Positions 5,180 through 6,825 of a DNA stretch of 6,825 nt are shown one piece after another; position 1 is the stretch's first letter; each line of letters opens with the position of its first letter. The DNA comes from an uncultured Caryophanales bacterium (GTDB lineage: Bacteria > Bacillota_I > Bacilli_A > RFN20 > CAG-826), in the NCBI GenBank assembly GCA_946622925.1, contig CAMOQM010000051.1:1-6825 (forward strand), in the 5' to 3' direction. Under the pieces are notes generated by a model. It did no database searches, was not told the DNA's origin, and worked only from the letters and a program-made list of their open reading frames with translations. A program made the position numbers and the translations under genes.

Positions 5180-6103
5180 ATGGAACTAACCGCCTCAAAA
5201 ACTAAACATCCCTTGCGCTTCTGGGGGATCTTCGTAGGAAGCGCCATCGTCGCCGGACTAACGACCGGTTTTGTTTTGCTTAAAGTCCTAAAACCCGACT
5301 CGGTCCAATATGTGGTCGAAGGCGGGGAATATGAGATGGATGCCGAGGCGGCGTTAAAGAAATATAACGCATCCAAAGGCAAAGGTAACTTCCACACCGC
5401 CCTTACCCCCGAGGAAATAATCTCGGTTGGCTATAGCAAATTCGCCGCTGAAGAAGCCAACTACTCGGTTGGGGTCGGTTATACCCAGGCGGCCATGGTC
5501 AAACAATCCATCACCACTCGGACCGTCAAACTAGACGGGCGCTTCTTCGAGGAAAGTAATTCGGATGGCATGATCAACATCCATGACCGGATGTTCCAAG
5601 AAGGCGAAAAGACCACCAAATACTGGGGCGCTTCACCCGATTATGCCTCGAATGCTCCCATCACCGTCGATAACGCCACTTATAAAGTCGAGATGGGACG
5701 CAACGTATCCGATCCCCTCTCCTATGTGGTATCACCGGCAACCTTGATCGAATCATCGCCAGTTGGTGATCCCGCCAATGGGGCCTACAAAGAAGATGGC
5801 GGATATCGAGTTGAGGTTAACCTAGACCCGGTTACCTCGGTCTACAAGTATCAATGTCAGATGCAATCCATCTCCTCGCTGAAACTTAAACCCGAATTCG
5901 AATACGTCCATCTTACCGTCTATCTCGACGAAGACCTCAATCTTAAGAAGATGGAATCCCATGAGAAATACTTCGCAACCACTAGCTTCGGCGTCGGTTC
6001 GAATTGCGAAGGGCGCTTAGCGACCGCCTATTACCACGAAGCCCCAAGCTATGGCTTCCCCGAACCAAGTTCCCAATTACCTGACTTCCCACAATCGTTA
6101 TAA
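5180..6103 (+). CDS. Membrane-anchored exported protein, unknown function (307 aa)
   Basis: I do not recognise a family. The N-terminus is basic (three Lys, a His and an Arg in the first 13 residues), followed by one hydrophobic helix at about residues 14-36 with no lipobox Cys. This suggests a signal anchor with the remaining roughly 270 residues outside the membrane. That part looks beta-rich and polar, with alternating patterns such as YRVEVNLDPVTSVYKYQCQM (209-228) and EYVHLTVYLDEDLNLKKMES (241-260). Two Cys (226 and 276) could form a disulfide. The tail is Pro/Ser-rich (FPEPSSQLPDFPQ). The pattern resembles LolA/LppX-like beta folds, but this is only an impression. The ATG at 5180 is the only plausible start, because the frame closes at a TAA at 5123 with no ATG, GTG or TTG between. 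It lacks a Shine-Dalgarno site. It is the first gene of a two-gene or longer operon; the next start lies 12 nt after its stop. Confidence 0.75.
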   Translation: MELTASKTKHPLRFWGIFVGSAIVAGLTTGFVLLKVLKPDSVQYVVEGGEYEMDAEAALKKYNASKGKGNFHTALTPEEIISVGYSKFAAEEANYSVGVGYTQAAMVKQSITTRTVKLDGRFFEESNSDGMINIHDRMFQEGEKTTKYWGASPDYASNAPITVDNATYKVEMGRNVSDPLSYVVSPATLIESSPVGDPANGAYKEDGGYRVEVNLDPVTSVYKYQCQMQSISSLKLKPEFEYVHLTVYLDEDLNLKKMESHEKYFATTSFGVGSNCEGRLATAYYHEAPSYGFPEPSSQLPDFPQSL

Positions 6104-6108
6104 GGAGG
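6102..6108 (+). promoter_or_regulatory. Strong ribosome binding site AAGGAGG overlapping the upstream stop
   Basis: AAGGAGG begins inside the TAA stop (6101-6103) of the upstream gene and stands 7 nt before the ATG at 6116. It fixes the start of the next gene and points to translational coupling between the two. Confidence 0.85.
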
Positions 6109-6115
6109 ATATAAA

Positions 6116-6825
6116 ATGCTAAAAATCTTCGCTCACATCACTAAAGGCGCCATCCTTAAAGGCGCGGCCATGACCCTAGGGTTCCTTGGTATCACCGGAG
6201 GCACCGCCGCCGCCACTTTCTTCGCCGTTCCCCAACACGTTACTTTCAAAACCGTCGAATCCCCCATTGCCCAACGGGAAAATGGCAAACTTACCGGACG
6301 CCAACGTTTCATCGGCCAACTCGCCGATAGCGCGACTAACGGTCTATCCATCTCCATCGATGATTTGAAATTCGACCAATCCTATGACGATAAAGACGGC
6401 CATAATACCATCGAAATACTCCCCCAGCTCCCTGGCCAATTAAACATCGAGCTATCCGCCTTATCCTTGCATGGGATCGAGTTTTCGTTAACCGCCCCCG
6501 TTACCTATTCAAATAACGGGGCTAGCCCTAAGCACCGTGGCATCCACGTTTCTAAGGTCCAAGACGATATTTACCTAAATCTTTTCGATAACGGTAATAA
6601 AGTCCTGGCCCTCCAAGAAGACGGAACCTATGAAGTCCCTTCCACCGATAACCCAAGTTGGGATTTCAAATATCACGTTAACGTCGCTTCTTATGATGAA
6701 GCCCTCGCTTCTAACGATCCTTTGACCCGTGGCACCGTCCGTTATGAATATGGCGAGCTTGACTGGCTTATCGCCGATATACTCGAAATCCTAAGCGAAG
6801 GCGGCATTTCCGTTTCCTTAGAAGG
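6116..6825 (+). CDS. Membrane-anchored exported protein, unknown function, 3' truncated (236 aa visible)
   Basis: The frame is open without a stop from ATG 6116 to the right edge. It starts MLKIFAHITKGAILKG and has one hydrophobic Ala/Gly-rich segment at about residues 11-38 with no lipobox Cys, so it is probably a signal anchor or signal peptide; a cleavage site near the AVPQ at 37-40 cannot be excluded. The rest is polar and looks beta-rich. Repeated short strand patterns include GLSISIDDLKFD, QLNIELSALSLHGIEFSLTA and DDIYLNLFDNGNKVLALQ, then a more helical stretch DWLIADILEILSEGG near the edge. I do not recognise the family. The pattern could fit a lipid- or polysaccharide-binding exported domain, but this is speculation. 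An AAGGAGG 7 nt upstream that overlaps the previous stop shows it is co-transcribed and probably co-translated with the 307-residue protein. The shared architecture suggests the two products work together at the cell surface. Confidence 0.75.
   Translation, partial: MLKIFAHITKGAILKGAAMTLGFLGITGGTAAATFFAVPQHVTFKTVESPIAQRENGKLTGRQRFIGQLADSATNGLSISIDDLKFDQSYDDKDGHNTIEILPQLPGQLNIELSALSLHGIEFSLTAPVTYSNNGASPKHRGIHVSKVQDDIYLNLFDNGNKVLALQEDGTYEVPSTDNPSWDFKYHVNVASYDEALASNDPLTRGTVRYEYGELDWLIADILEILSEGGISVSLE

Noticed and set aside
5146..5205. A 19-codon open frame (ATG at 5146) upstream of and overlapping the 307-residue gene, possible leader peptide
   Set aside because: The nearest Shine-Dalgarno-like AAGGA (5124-5128) is 17 nt away, and the peptide shows no attenuator features such as repeated codons or an alternative hairpin.
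6133..6368. Open frames on both strands within the last gene
   Set aside because: The frame starting at 6116 is open to the window edge and has an AAGGAGG site at ideal spacing. The others are shadows.

Overview
The window looks like chromosomal DNA from a Bacillota-type bacterium, probably a host-associated Bacilli, Erysipelotrichia or Mollicutes-related lineage. This rests on the mix of gene families (a CarD-like RNA polymerase-binding protein, a BspA/InlB-type surface lipoprotein, an SLC45-like MFS permease), on Gram-positive style Shine-Dalgarno sites, and on the absence of outer-membrane genes. The placement is an inference. Trp is written TGG and all seven visible stops are TAA, so nothing here needs a recoded UGA. 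No rRNA, tRNA, CRISPR array, insertion sequence or phage gene is visible.

Layout, left to right. The C-terminal half of a sugar-type MFS permease (+) enters from the left edge. It meets tail-to-tail, with a 14-bp stop overlap, a large surface lipoprotein (-) carrying bacterial beta-repeats and BspA-type leucine-rich repeats. A 115-bp divergent region with a perfect 7-bp-arm inverted repeat separates the lipoprotein from a small four-helix membrane protein (+). That gene ends at a bidirectional terminator shared with a convergent CarD-like regulator (-). Upstream of carD, with its own terminator between them, lies a solitary hypB (-), the nickel-insertion GTPase of hydrogenase maturation. A 68-bp region with face-to-face -10 elements separates hypB from a class I SAM methyltransferase (+), which ends at a good terminator. 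The window closes with two tandem genes (+) for unrecognised proteins, each with one N-terminal membrane anchor and an exported domain. The second runs off the right edge.

The genes form about six short transcription units rather than one pathway. The most distinctive signals are these: starts that lack a Shine-Dalgarno site but have a -10-like hexamer exactly 10 nt upstream of ATG, suggesting leaderless or near-leaderless mRNAs; a stand-alone HypB whose G4 motif reads TKMD; a CarD-like protein with a His/Cys cluster in its N-terminal domain; and the unknown tandem anchored-protein operon. I did not find convincing evidence of a new multi-gene system.
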